This document shows, in pieces, positions 26,832 through 34,674 of a stretch of DNA of 64,000 nucleotides. The stretch is from an uncultured Oscillospiraceae bacterium (GTDB lineage: Bacteria; Bacillota; Clostridia; Oscillospirales; Acutalibacteraceae). Location: positions 1 through 64,000 of the forward strand of contig URGH01000002.1 in NCBI GenBank assembly GCA_900547305.1. The letters are read 5' to 3'. Both the position numbers and the translations under genes were made by a program. The notes under the pieces are model-generated. The model ran no database searches and had not been told where the DNA came from. It saw only the letters and a program-made list of their open reading frames with translations. Position 1 is the stretch's first letter; every line of letters starts with the position of its first letter.

Positions 26832-26883
26832 AATTTCAGCGCTCCAAACGTTTTTTTGATATAAACTCAGTATACAACAAACC

Positions 26884-27342
26884 TTACTTCTTTTTCAAGC
26901 CTTTTTTTAAACTATTTGCAAGGAATTTGAAAAAAAATCGCATTTTCCCCCCGCATTTGCAAAAAGCCCTGTCGATTGCCGAAAAAACCGCCGCCGAAAC
27001 GCGGGAAATTTCGCCGAACACCCGCCGCAATATGCGTATAATAAAAAGCAACGCGGGCAAAAACAGACGCGACAGAGTAAACCGGCAAATAAAAAAACCT
27101 GCACCCATACCTATAAACGCAAACGCGCGCAGATCTCCTCCCGTAGTGCTGAGCAAAAAGCAAAAGCCTATAACGCCGCAGATCAGTGCATACAGAATAT
27201 CCTCAAAAAATACCGCCGCCGCGTTTCTTTTAAAGCTTTTGCGCACCGCGCGAAAAATATCGTAAATAAGGCAGAAAACGCAGCCGACCGCCAAGGATAA
27301 CAAAAAGGCGATAAGCTGCGAAATATTATCTATTTCCCACAT
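26884..27342 (-). CDS. yabQ: Spore cortex biosynthesis protein YabQ
   Basis: 152 residues with several membrane helices in the first 110 positions and a basic C terminus. The opening ISQLIAFLLSLAVGCVFCLIYDIFRAVRK is typical of YabQ, needed for cortex formation in spores. It follows yabP with only three bases between the genes. It supports the view that the host lineage sporulates or did so recently. Confidence 0.85.
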   Translation of the reverse strand: MWEIDNISQLIAFLLSLAVGCVFCLIYDIFRAVRKSFKRNAAAVFFEDILYALICGVIGFCFLLSTTGGDLRAFAFIGMGAGFFICRFTLSRLFLPALLFIIRILRRVFGEISRVSAAVFSAIDRAFCKCGGKMRFFFKFLANSLKKGLKKK

Positions 27343-27345
27343 AGC

Positions 27346-27615
27346 TCACCTGAAAACGCGGGAGAAAAAACCGCCGTTTTTCTCGTCCGATGTATACGCC
27401 GCGGCATAAATCTTCCCCTCGGCGAATAAATCGCCGCTTGCGGTATCAAAATTCACTATATGAAGCCCCGCGCCCTTTACCGTCAGCCTGCCGAGCACCG
27501 TTTCAAGCAGCAGCGTTTCATCATCGAACGAAATAACGTCCTTTACTCCCGAAAGCGTGAGCTTTTTTCTGTCCTCTATTATTATATTGTGATTGCTGCG
27601 AATAACCTCATCCAC
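27346..27615 (-). CDS. yabP: Sporulation protein YabP (YabP/YqfC family)
   Basis: 89 residues from the GTG at 27615, which has GAGGGG eight bases upstream. A GTG three codons earlier touches that site and is less likely. Motifs RKKLTLSGVKDVISFDDETLLLETVLGRLTVKGAGLHIVNFD fit the YabP/YqfC family of spore proteins. The ribosome binding site lies in one arm of a perfect hairpin (27622-27650), which may limit translation. Confidence 0.85.
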   Translation of the reverse strand: MDEVIRSNHNIIIEDRKKLTLSGVKDVISFDDETLLLETVLGRLTVKGAGLHIVNFDTASGDLFAEGKIYAAAYTSDEKNGGFFSRVFR

Positions 27616-27621
27616 CGTAAA

Positions 27622-27650
27622 CACCCCTCAATAAAATATATTGAGGGGTG
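27622..27650 (-). promoter_or_regulatory. Hairpin covering the yabP ribosome binding site
   Basis: Arms 27622-27633 and 27639-27650 are perfectly complementary over 12 bases with a five-base loop. On the minus strand the second arm contains the GAGGGG that serves the yabP start. No T-run follows, so it does not look like a terminator. Confidence 0.65.
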
Positions 27651-27660
27651 CGGCGGCTTA

Positions 27661-27903
27661 TTACTCAATAACGCGGTAAAGCCCTGCGGCGTCGTCCTTA
27701 CGCACGGTCTCCGCAACCGATGTGACCTCGGCTTTGAAAAGTCTTGCCCCGAAGGATATTTCCAATATATCCCCCGCCTTAACGTCATACGACGCGCGCG
27801 CGGGCTTGCCGTTTACAGCCACTCTGCCTGCGTCGCACGCCTCGTTTGCAACGGTGCGCCTTTTAATTATTCGCGCTACCTTTAAATATTTATCAAGTCT
27901 CAT
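27661..27903 (-). CDS. rqcP: S4-domain RNA-binding protein (RqcP/YabO, Hsp15 family)
   Basis: 80 residues starting MRLDKYLKVARIIKRRTVANEACDAGRVAVNGKPA, an S4 domain. Family members bind stalled 50S subunits and help ribosome-associated quality control (RqcP in Bacillus subtilis). I chose the ATG at 27903 with AGGGTG upstream; the longer open frame reaches into hup and is not credible. It lies just after a terminator hairpin that follows hup. Confidence 0.92.
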   Translation of the reverse strand: MRLDKYLKVARIIKRRTVANEACDAGRVAVNGKPARASYDVKAGDILEISFGARLFKAEVTSVAETVRKDDAAGLYRVIE

Positions 27904-27923
27904 AACAGTCACCCTAAAAACAA

Positions 27924-27945
27924 GAGCCGCCCTTATGGGCGGCTC
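27924..27945 (-). terminator. Hairpin after hup
   Basis: GAGCCGCCC and GGGCGGCTC pair over nine bases with a four-base loop, followed on the minus strand by TTGTTTTT. A terminator or attenuator that would let hup be made in excess over rqcP and the yab genes. Confidence 0.85.
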
Positions 27946-27961
27946 GGCTTTAAGTATTAAA

Positions 27962-28237
27962 TTACTTAGAAAGAGAATCCTTAAGAGCCTTACCTGCTTT
28001 GAATACGGGATTCTTGGAAGCGGCAATTTCAATGGTCTGCTTGGTCTGCGGATTGATGCCGGTTCTTGCAGCGCGCTCGCGTACCTCAAAGGTACCAAAG
28101 CCTACAAGCTGAATCTTCTCGCCCTTTTTGAGCTCTTCAGCAACAGTGTCGAGAAAAGCGGAAAGTGCTTTTTCGGCGTCCTTCTTTGAAATAGCTGCCT
28201 TTTCAGCAATTGATACTACTAATTCTGTTTTGTTCAT
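27962..28237 (-). CDS. hup: DNA-binding protein HU
   Basis: 91 residues, full HU length, starting MNKTELVVSIAEKAAISKKD at the ATG at 28237 with GGAGG upstream; the longer frame to 28297 is not used. The GFGTFEVRERAARTGINPQT stretch is the DNA-bending arm signature. HU compacts the nucleoid and helps recombination and replication. It sits between the flippase and rqcP, as in other Firmicutes. Confidence 0.97.
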   Translation of the reverse strand: MNKTELVVSIAEKAAISKKDAEKALSAFLDTVAEELKKGEKIQLVGFGTFEVRERAARTGINPQTKQTIEIAASKNPVFKAGKALKDSLSK

Positions 28238-28414
28238 TTTTAAGAACCTCCAAAAAAATTTTTCAACGATTTCTCGTTTGAAATCCGTTAGGCACAAGCA
28301 TAAAGCTTGTACTATATATTTTTACCATACTTTAAGAAAAAAATCAATCTATTTTCGTTAAAAATTTGATTTTTCTGTAAAAGAACATAAAAACCTCGTT
28401 TTAAACCCCCGTTT

Positions 28415-30112
28415 TCAGCGAATAATTCTATGTTTTCTACAAAATTCAGCCAGCTTTTTCCCCTTGTCAGAATCGGGGAAATCGCTTTCCGCCACCGTTT
28501 TAAGGGCAATAATCAGCGCCGCGTACACCAAAGCCGCGGCTATAACGGCAACCAGAGTTACCCCGCGCGAGCTGCCGAGCCTTACCGTAAGCCGCGCCGC
28601 AAGCCCGCAAAGGGCGGCTGAAACAAGCGGCTTTAAAAAGACATTCGCGGTATCGGGCGCAAAGCCTGTCGCCTTTATTAAAACCTCAATATCAAGCAAG
28701 AAAATCACAAAAAAGCAAAGCACCGTGCCGAGCGCCGCGCTCATAACGTTGATTTTCGGCACTGCCACCGCAATAATATTTACAAGCAGCTTTACCGCCG
28801 TGCCCGCCGCCGTGTTTAAAAGCACCGCGTTCTGCTTTCCCAGCGCCTGCAAGATGCCGCCCAGCGGCACCAAAAAGCCCGCGAAAAGCGCCGCAAAGCC
28901 GTAAAGTGTCAGCATTTCGCCGCCTATTACGGCGGAAGCCTCGGTATCGTATAAAAATTCGGTTATTCTGCCGCCTATTGCTATAAGTCCGCACGCGGCG
29001 GGCAGAGATATAAGCGCCGCGGTTTTAAGCACGGTGTTTATATTCTTTTTGAGTTCTGCCGTATTTCCCCTTGCTGCTGCCGCCGCTATTGCGGGCACCG
29101 CCCCCACGCCTATTACCGAGGTAAAGGCAGGCACAAGGTTAAAAACGGTATAAGCCTTACCCCGTATGCCGTAAAGCAAAACAGGAAAAGCCGATAAATC
29201 GGGCATATCGCCGTTTTTAAAAACCGAGCGGTAAATTTCCCTTAGATCCGTGCCGCTGCTTATAAGCCTTTCAAGCCCGCTTTTAACCGTGAATGCGTCA
29301 ATCATAGGCGGAATGTTAACGGTAAGCGAGGTAAGCGCAATCGGTAGGGTAAGCAATATCATTTTTTTGAAGGCGTCCGTGCCGCTTTGCGGCTCCGGGC
29401 TGTTTTCAAGCATCTCAGCCGTAATGCCGTCGCCCTTAATTTTCGCATATATACGGGTGTAAAGAAACGCAAAAAGCGTACCGACGGTTATTCCCGCCAT
29501 TGCCGCCGCGGCGCCCCATACGGTGCTGCCCGTAAGCCGCACCGTTATAAACGCCGCGCCAAGCCCCAAAATCAGCTTGCACAGCGCCTCTGTAAGCTCG
29601 GAAACGGCGGTAGGAAGCATATTGTTAAGCCCCTCGTAATACCCGCGCTCCGCCGATAAAACGCAGGAAAAAAGCACCGCGGGCGCCACCGCAAAAAGCG
29701 CGGGGGCGGTTTTACCCGTAGCGTCGGTAAGCCTTACGAACGGAATTACCAAAGCCGCGAAAACAGCCGTGCCTATAATTCCCGCTATAAGGAAAAATTT
29801 TCGTGAAAGCTTGTAAGATAAGCGGGCGTCGCGGTATCTGCCCGCCGCCATATGCTCCGAAACGGTTCTCGCTGTTGCCACGGGCAGCCCCGCCATTGCA
29901 AGGGAGTAAAGGGGCGAAAATAAATCGTAAGCGGAGGAAAAATAACCGAAGCCCTCATCGCCGAGACAACGCGCCGATGACAGCGGGATTTTAAAAAGCG
30001 CGCCGATAAGCTTTACAATAACGGCGGATATAAGCAGCACCGCCGTGCCGTATTGCATACTTCGGCGCTTATTTTCCGCCGCGCTCAAAGCTCTGCCGCT
30101 AAGCGCGCACAT
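28415..30112 (-). CDS. MATE/MurJ-like flippase (YabM/SpoVB family)
   Basis: About 565 residues with some 14 membrane helices; the opening GTAVLLISAVIVKLIGALFKIPLSS and DEGFGYFSSAYDLFSPLYSLAMAGLPVATARTVSEHMAAGRY are typical of the polysaccharide/lipid flippase family that includes SpoVB, YabM and MurJ. It would flip lipid-linked precursors across the membrane. Position before hup and rqcP matches yabM of Bacillus subtilis. The start is uncertain: the ATG at 30112 overlaps mtnN by 28 bases, the ATG at 30058 does not, and neither has a strong site. Confidence 0.85.
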   Translation of the reverse strand: MCALSGRALSAAENKRRSMQYGTAVLLISAVIVKLIGALFKIPLSSARCLGDEGFGYFSSAYDLFSPLYSLAMAGLPVATARTVSEHMAAGRYRDARLSYKLSRKFFLIAGIIGTAVFAALVIPFVRLTDATGKTAPALFAVAPAVLFSCVLSAERGYYEGLNNMLPTAVSELTEALCKLILGLGAAFITVRLTGSTVWGAAAAMAGITVGTLFAFLYTRIYAKIKGDGITAEMLENSPEPQSGTDAFKKMILLTLPIALTSLTVNIPPMIDAFTVKSGLERLISSGTDLREIYRSVFKNGDMPDLSAFPVLLYGIRGKAYTVFNLVPAFTSVIGVGAVPAIAAAAARGNTAELKKNINTVLKTAALISLPAACGLIAIGGRITEFLYDTEASAVIGGEMLTLYGFAALFAGFLVPLGGILQALGKQNAVLLNTAAGTAVKLLVNIIAVAVPKINVMSAALGTVLCFFVIFLLDIEVLIKATGFAPDTANVFLKPLVSAALCGLAARLTVRLGSSRGVTLVAVIAAALVYAALIIALKTVAESDFPDSDKGKKLAEFCRKHRIIR

Positions 30113-30780
30113 TCAAGAATAAAATCCGAAAGTACGGTATCGCCCGAGTTGTTCATTTCGCGGTAAACGTCTCCCGCGCCCGCGCCCGCGTCGTCCGATA
30201 TTCTGCGAACGGCGGCAAACGGCACGCCCGCATAATAGCAAACGTAGGCGATAGCGGCGGTCTCCATATCGCAGCAAACCGCGCCGAAATCGTTTTTAAG
30301 CCTTTCGCGCAAATTATCGTCTGTCACAAAGCAGTCGCCCGTTACCGCAGTGCCCGTTACCGCCCCCGGCAGCAGCGATAAAATACGGCTGTTCAGGCGC
30401 TTGTCCGCATTGTAAATATACTCCTGCCACGGCTTTTCGCAGGGCTTGTAGCCTATACCCGTCAAGTCAAAATCATGCTCTAAAAAGCGGGAGCAAACGC
30501 AAATATCCCCGCGGCGAACGCCGTCTATTCCGCCGGATAAGCCGTAGTTAAGCATTATTTCGCAGCCAATATCAACAAAATGCGCGGCGGCAGCGGCGGC
30601 GTTTACCTTGCCTATGCCGCAAAAACAGGCGTACACATCGGCTTTGCCCGTTTTGAAATTAAGTATTCTTCTTTTCAGAAAAGAGCTTTCCGAAAATTCG
30701 CCCCTTGTCACAAGGTCGGCAAGGGGCTTAAATTCTTCATCATCGGCAACAATTATGCCGATTTTTTTGTATTCCTGCAT
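30085..30780 (-). CDS. mtnN: 5'-methylthioadenosine/S-adenosylhomocysteine nucleosidase-like
   Basis: 231 residues from the ATG at 30780 (MQEYKKIGIIVADDEEF) with GAGGAAG upstream. MLNYGLSGGIDGVRRGDI, CCDMETAAIAYVCYYAGVPF and RRISDDAG are the MTAN purine- and ribose-binding and catalytic motifs (Asp of SDDA). It would salvage adenine and recycle SAM by-products. Related nucleosidases for futalosine or AMP share the fold, so the substrate is likely but not certain. Confidence 0.82.
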   Translation of the reverse strand: MQEYKKIGIIVADDEEFKPLADLVTRGEFSESSFLKRRILNFKTGKADVYACFCGIGKVNAAAAAAHFVDIGCEIMLNYGLSGGIDGVRRGDICVCSRFLEHDFDLTGIGYKPCEKPWQEYIYNADKRLNSRILSLLPGAVTGTAVTGDCFVTDDNLRERLKNDFGAVCCDMETAAIAYVCYYAGVPFAAVRRISDDAGAGAGDVYREMNNSGDTVLSDFILECARLAAEL

Positions 30781-30784
30781 TTGA

Positions 30785-31192
30785 TTATTCTTCCTCGGTT
30801 TTATCCTCTTTTTCGGGCTCAGCCGCGCTTTCAAAAACGAGTTTTTCGCCGCAGAAATTGCAATAAATCGAGTTTTTATCAATAGACGCGCCGCACTTAG
30901 GGCAAACGCGCTTATTCTTTATGTTGTTTATTTCGCGGCGCAAAGCCTCTATTTTCTCGGTCTTTGCGTTTATGGCGGTAACCAATTCCGCCGCCTTTTC
31001 GTCGGTTATTTCGGCGTCCTTAATTTCGGCATAATAATATCTGCCCAGCGCCTCAAAATCCTTTGTGCGTTTGGCTTCGAGCGAGGCTATATCAAACCTC
31101 TGCTTTTGGGTGGTTACAACCTCGTTTGTCTTTTTGCAGGCAACGTCAAGCGCTTCCTTAGCTTTATTTACTGCATCATCAAAAAAATCCAT
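30785..31192 (-). CDS. Small coiled-coil protein with C-terminal zinc ribbon
   Basis: 135 residues. The first 85 positions are helical and charged (FFDDAVNKAKEALDVACKKTNEVVTTQKQRFDIASLEAKR), followed by a zinc ribbon CPKCGASIDKNSIYCNFCG and an acidic Glu/Lys tail. Such proteins are common in clostridia and unassigned. It ends five bases before mtnN and may share its transcript. Confidence 0.75.
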   Translation of the reverse strand: MDFFDDAVNKAKEALDVACKKTNEVVTTQKQRFDIASLEAKRTKDFEALGRYYYAEIKDAEITDEKAAELVTAINAKTEKIEALRREINNIKNKRVCPKCGASIDKNSIYCNFCGEKLVFESAAEPEKEDKTEEE

Positions 31193-31240
31193 AAATATTA
31201 CCTCCTATAATTAAAATTTTATCACATATCAAATCTTTTT

Positions 31241-32152
31241 TCAACCGATAAATTCGCGTATCAGCGAATTTTCGGGTATAAGCGACCTATCTATCGGGTA
31301 AAAGCGTTCAATGCTTTCAAGCGTCTGCATAAAATACGGGTTATCCGCGCATTGCGCGGTCTCGTACTTTAAAGCGGAAAGCTCGCTTTTATAAAGGCAC
31401 GGCTCGTAAATATGGAGGGTCTTAATCAGTATATCCGCCTGATTTTTAAAGCAGTAAAGATATTTTTCCTCGCCTGCCGTTACGCCTTTCCATAAATTCA
31501 GGGTCTCTGCGGGCGAAGTGCTGCGGAATATTCTGTCTCTCAATACGCGCCGCACAAGCCTTATTTGGCGGCTTGTAAGCAATATTTCGTCGTTTTCATT
31601 CTCAATGCTGCGGTTTACGCTTATATACGCCCTGAAAAGCTTTTCGTGCGGAATAATGCCTGTTAAAACAGGGTTTAAGGCGTGCAGCCCCTCAACTATT
31701 ACAATGCTGTTGCCCGTAATATCAAGCTCGCGCGCGTTTTCTATACGCTTTTTCGCCTGAAAATCAAACTGCGGCAGATATGTTTTGCCGCTTTCAAGCG
31801 CCTTATTAAAGCATTTGTTTATAAGCGGAATATCAAGCGCGTTTACCGATTCAATATCCTGCGTGCCGTCGGGCAGCAGCGGCAAACGCTCAGGCGGCAG
31901 GTAAAAATCGTCAAGCGAAATAACGTCGGTTTTAACGCCCCTTTCGGCAAGGCACCCGCGCAGCATATGCGCCGTGGTGGTTTTTCCCGATGAGGAAGGA
32001 CCCGCTATTGCAATGACCTTTATATTCTTATTTTGTGTTATTTTATCCGCCACCGCGGATATTTCGTTCCGATAGTGCCGCTCGGCGCGCAGAACCAACT
32101 CCTCGGGGCTTGTTTCGGCATAGTTATTTATTGTTTGCAGGGTACTTTTCAT
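31241..32152 (-). CDS. Uridine kinase-like nucleoside kinase
   Basis: 303 residues with P-loop AGPSSSGKTTTAHML, SLDDFYLPPERLP and IVIVEGLHALNP, which match the uridine/cytidine kinase (PRK) superfamily. The protein is longer than Udk, so the natural substrate may differ. Its start overlaps the end of hemZ by 29 bases. Confidence 0.85.
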   Translation of the reverse strand: MKSTLQTINNYAETSPEELVLRAERHYRNEISAVADKITQNKNIKVIAIAGPSSSGKTTTAHMLRGCLAERGVKTDVISLDDFYLPPERLPLLPDGTQDIESVNALDIPLINKCFNKALESGKTYLPQFDFQAKKRIENARELDITGNSIVIVEGLHALNPVLTGIIPHEKLFRAYISVNRSIENENDEILLTSRQIRLVRRVLRDRIFRSTSPAETLNLWKGVTAGEEKYLYCFKNQADILIKTLHIYEPCLYKSELSALKYETAQCADNPYFMQTLESIERFYPIDRSLIPENSLIREFIG

Positions 32153-33605
32153 AAAATTTCAGAATACCGTCCTTCCGTTCCTTAAGCTCAGAAAACCGAC
32201 TGATATATTCATATGGATATTTGAAGTTAAAAATGCGTTCAATATTATTTCCGCCCGGTTCTCTCATTTTTGTAACAGCAGATGCACCGCAGGAAAGAAT
32301 TGTGTGGGTTTCGTCCATAGTGTAAACATTGTAAAGACATTCCGTTCCCGGTTTTGCATAGCCCACGTTTTCAAGATTACCTACGGTTTTGCTCTGCCTA
32401 TACATATAGTATGGGTAAATTCCTGCGGTTTCAAGCGTTTTTTCGGCGTGTTCCACCATTTCGGCAGCCGCCGCGCCCATTTGCGCCTCGGGAAAAAGCC
32501 CCGATGTGTTAAGCGTGGAAGAGCGTTTCATTGAAAGCGAATGAACGGTAACGCTTTCGGGGCAAAGCGCCAGCACGCGGGAAAGCGTGTTTTCAAAGCT
32601 TGCGGGCGTATCGCCCGGCAATCCCGCTATAAGGTCGGTATTTATGTTTTTAAAGCCGCACTCCCTTGCAAGCCGAAATGCCGCCTCGGTTTGCGCGGCG
32701 GTATGCTTTCTGCCTATGTTTTCAAGCACCTCATCATTCATAGTCTGCGGGTTTATGCTGATTCTTGAGGCGCCCATACGCTTTATAACTTCCAGCTTTT
32801 CTCTTGTTACGGTGTCGGGTCTGCCCGCCTCTACCGTGTACTCCGCCGCGCTCTGTACGGGAAAATTCTCCGCCACTGCCGACATTATTTCTTCAAGCTG
32901 CTCGGCGGTTACAGAGGTAGGCGTTCCGCCGCCTATGTATATTGTTTCAAGTTTTAAAGAAAGTTTCTTTGCTATTTCAGCCGTAAGCCTTAATTCCTCG
33001 CATAAAAGGGCTATATACTGCGGTATAAGCCTGCGCGCCTGCTCAACCGAGTGTGAAACAAAGGAGCAATAGGCGCACCTTGTAGGACAAAAGGGAATTG
33101 AAATATAAAGGCTGTAGGAGCTTTTGCCCGATAAATCGGTTATTTTTTTTTCCGCCGCAACGGTTTTTTTGCAAAGCTCTGTTTTGGCGGGCTTTACATA
33201 CAGCGCGTTTTTAAAATATTGCTCCGCCGCGGTTTCGCCCTCTGCCTTGCAAAGCCGCGAAAAAAGCTTGGCGGGGCGAACGCCCGTAAGTATTCCCCAC
33301 GGCGGGGTGTAGCCAGACGCCGCAACAAAGCAATTGTAAAGCGCCGCGGCTATAAGCCGTTCGCACTCTTTCTCATAATTATCCGCGCTGTTTTCAAGCG
33401 TTTTTTCATCGGTATAAATATTTTCACCCAAAATCAGTTCCGCCGACAGGCGCGTTACGCCGTTTTCGCATGATAAAACGGTCACGGCGGCGCGGTCGGA
33501 ATTATCTCTGCTTTCGCATATTTCAATTTTTTCAAACGGCAGAAAAATTCTTATCAGCTTTTCAAGCTCATAGCCGAATGAGTGACCTATTAAACAAAGC
33601 TTCAT
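32124..33605 (-). CDS. hemZ: Oxygen-independent coproporphyrinogen III oxidase-like HemZ
   Basis: 493 residues. The radical SAM cluster motif CPTRCAYCSF and IYIGGGTPTSVTAEQLEE place it in the HemN/HemZ group; the long N-terminal region before the radical SAM core (about 1-160) is characteristic of HemZ. It would oxidise coproporphyrinogen III or act as a related radical SAM heme-handling enzyme; no other heme genes are in the window. It follows the MBL gene by three bases. Confidence 0.88.
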   Translation of the reverse strand: MKLCLIGHSFGYELEKLIRIFLPFEKIEICESRDNSDRAAVTVLSCENGVTRLSAELILGENIYTDEKTLENSADNYEKECERLIAAALYNCFVAASGYTPPWGILTGVRPAKLFSRLCKAEGETAAEQYFKNALYVKPAKTELCKKTVAAEKKITDLSGKSSYSLYISIPFCPTRCAYCSFVSHSVEQARRLIPQYIALLCEELRLTAEIAKKLSLKLETIYIGGGTPTSVTAEQLEEIMSAVAENFPVQSAAEYTVEAGRPDTVTREKLEVIKRMGASRISINPQTMNDEVLENIGRKHTAAQTEAAFRLARECGFKNINTDLIAGLPGDTPASFENTLSRVLALCPESVTVHSLSMKRSSTLNTSGLFPEAQMGAAAAEMVEHAEKTLETAGIYPYYMYRQSKTVGNLENVGYAKPGTECLYNVYTMDETHTILSCGASAVTKMREPGGNNIERIFNFKYPYEYISRFSELKERKDGILKFYEKYPANNK

Positions 33606-33608
33606 TTT

Positions 33609-34220
33609 TTACCACACAAACATATTGTTTTCTTTTTCGTACCCCACGGTAGTAAAATCACCGTGACCGGGGTAAACCTTGGTTTCGTTTGGCAGGGCTA
33701 TCAGCCGTTTAAGCGATTTTTTAAGGGCTTTAAGGCTGCCGCCCGGCATATCGGTTCTGCCCACGGCGCCCGCAAAGAGCGTATCCCCCGAAAAAAGGTT
33801 TTCGCTCGAAAGGTAGGAAACGCCGCCCACGGTATGCCCCGGGGTTAAAATCACCTCAAAATCAATATCACCCACGCTGAATTTTTCGCCGTCGCAAAAT
33901 GTGCGGTCAGCTGAAAAGGGGGCTATATGCGCATGAAATTTATCCGATAAATTAAGCTCGGTATCTTTAAGGGCGGGCGCGTCAAGCTCGCCTATGCCTA
34001 TTTCCACGCCTGTTTCATCTCTTAACGCTTCCGCACCGCCTATGTGGTCAAAGTGCGCGTGGGTTATAAGTATCATTCGCGCCTTTCCCTCGTTCGCCTT
34101 TAAAAAATCCGCTGTAATATCGGTTTTAAAGCCCGGGTCTATAACCACTGCCGCCTTATCGGTTGAAATTAGGTAGCAGTTTGTTTTAATCAGTCCTAAG
34201 TGTATTGCTCTGATTTCCAT
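33609..34220 (-). CDS. MBL-fold metallo-hydrolase (glyoxalase II-like)
   Basis: 203 residues from the ATG at 34220 with GGAGG close upstream. THAHFDHIGG, GHTVGG and VYPGHGDFTTVGYEK are the zinc ligands of the beta-lactamase fold of the glyoxalase II/YcbL type. Substrate unknown. The start lies inside the end of dtd (35-base overlap). The order rel, dtd, MBL, hemZ recurs in clostridia. Confidence 0.88.
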   Translation of the reverse strand: MEIRAIHLGLIKTNCYLISTDKAAVVIDPGFKTDITADFLKANEGKARMILITHAHFDHIGGAEALRDETGVEIGIGELDAPALKDTELNLSDKFHAHIAPFSADRTFCDGEKFSVGDIDFEVILTPGHTVGGVSYLSSENLFSGDTLFAGAVGRTDMPGGSLKALKKSLKRLIALPNETKVYPGHGDFTTVGYEKENNMFVW

Positions 34221-34674
34221 TTTTCCTCCATATATCGGTATCAAACAAAATAGTAACGGGTCCGTCGTTTATTAAGGATACCTGCATATCCGCGCCGAAA
34301 ATTCCCGTTTCAACGCTTTTAATGCCGTTTTTCCGCAGTTCCTCACAGTAAAGCATATACAGCTTATTCGCTTTTTCGGGTTCCATTGCGCCCGTAAACG
34401 AGGGGCGGTTGCCCTTTTTAACGTCGGCGCACAGGGTAAACTGGGAAATAGCAAGCATTTCGCCCTTTATATCGCAAACCGAGCGGTTCATTTTACCGTT
34501 TTCATCACAGAATATTCGCAAAGCCGCCGTTTTTTTGGCAAGCAGCGCCGCGTCCTCTGCGGTATCGCCCGTTTCGGCGCCGAAAAGCACCAAAAGCCCC
34601 TTGCCGCATTTTCCCACGGTTTCGCCGTTTACCGCCACGCTTGCGTTTTTAACACGCTGAATTACCGCTTTCAT
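34186..34674 (-). CDS. dtd: D-aminoacyl-tRNA deacylase
   Basis: 162 residues. MKAVIQRVKNASVAVNGE, the SQFTL active-site motif and the DGPVTI cis-proline motif identify DTD, which removes D-amino acids and glycine from mischarged tRNA. The tail of about 12 residues after IWRK is longer than usual and runs over the MBL start. The ATG touches the stop of rel. Confidence 0.95.
   Translation of the reverse strand: MKAVIQRVKNASVAVNGETVGKCGKGLLVLFGAETGDTAEDAALLAKKTAALRIFCDENGKMNRSVCDIKGEMLAISQFTLCADVKKGNRPSFTGAMEPEKANKLYMLYCEELRKNGIKSVETGIFGADMQVSLINDGPVTILFDTDIWRKNGNQSNTLRTD

Noticed and set aside
27661..28098. A longer form of the S4-domain gene reaching into hup
   Set aside because: The extra 65 residues are the antisense-free overlap of hup and its terminator in another frame; the ATG at 27903 with AGGGTG gives the normal S4 protein.
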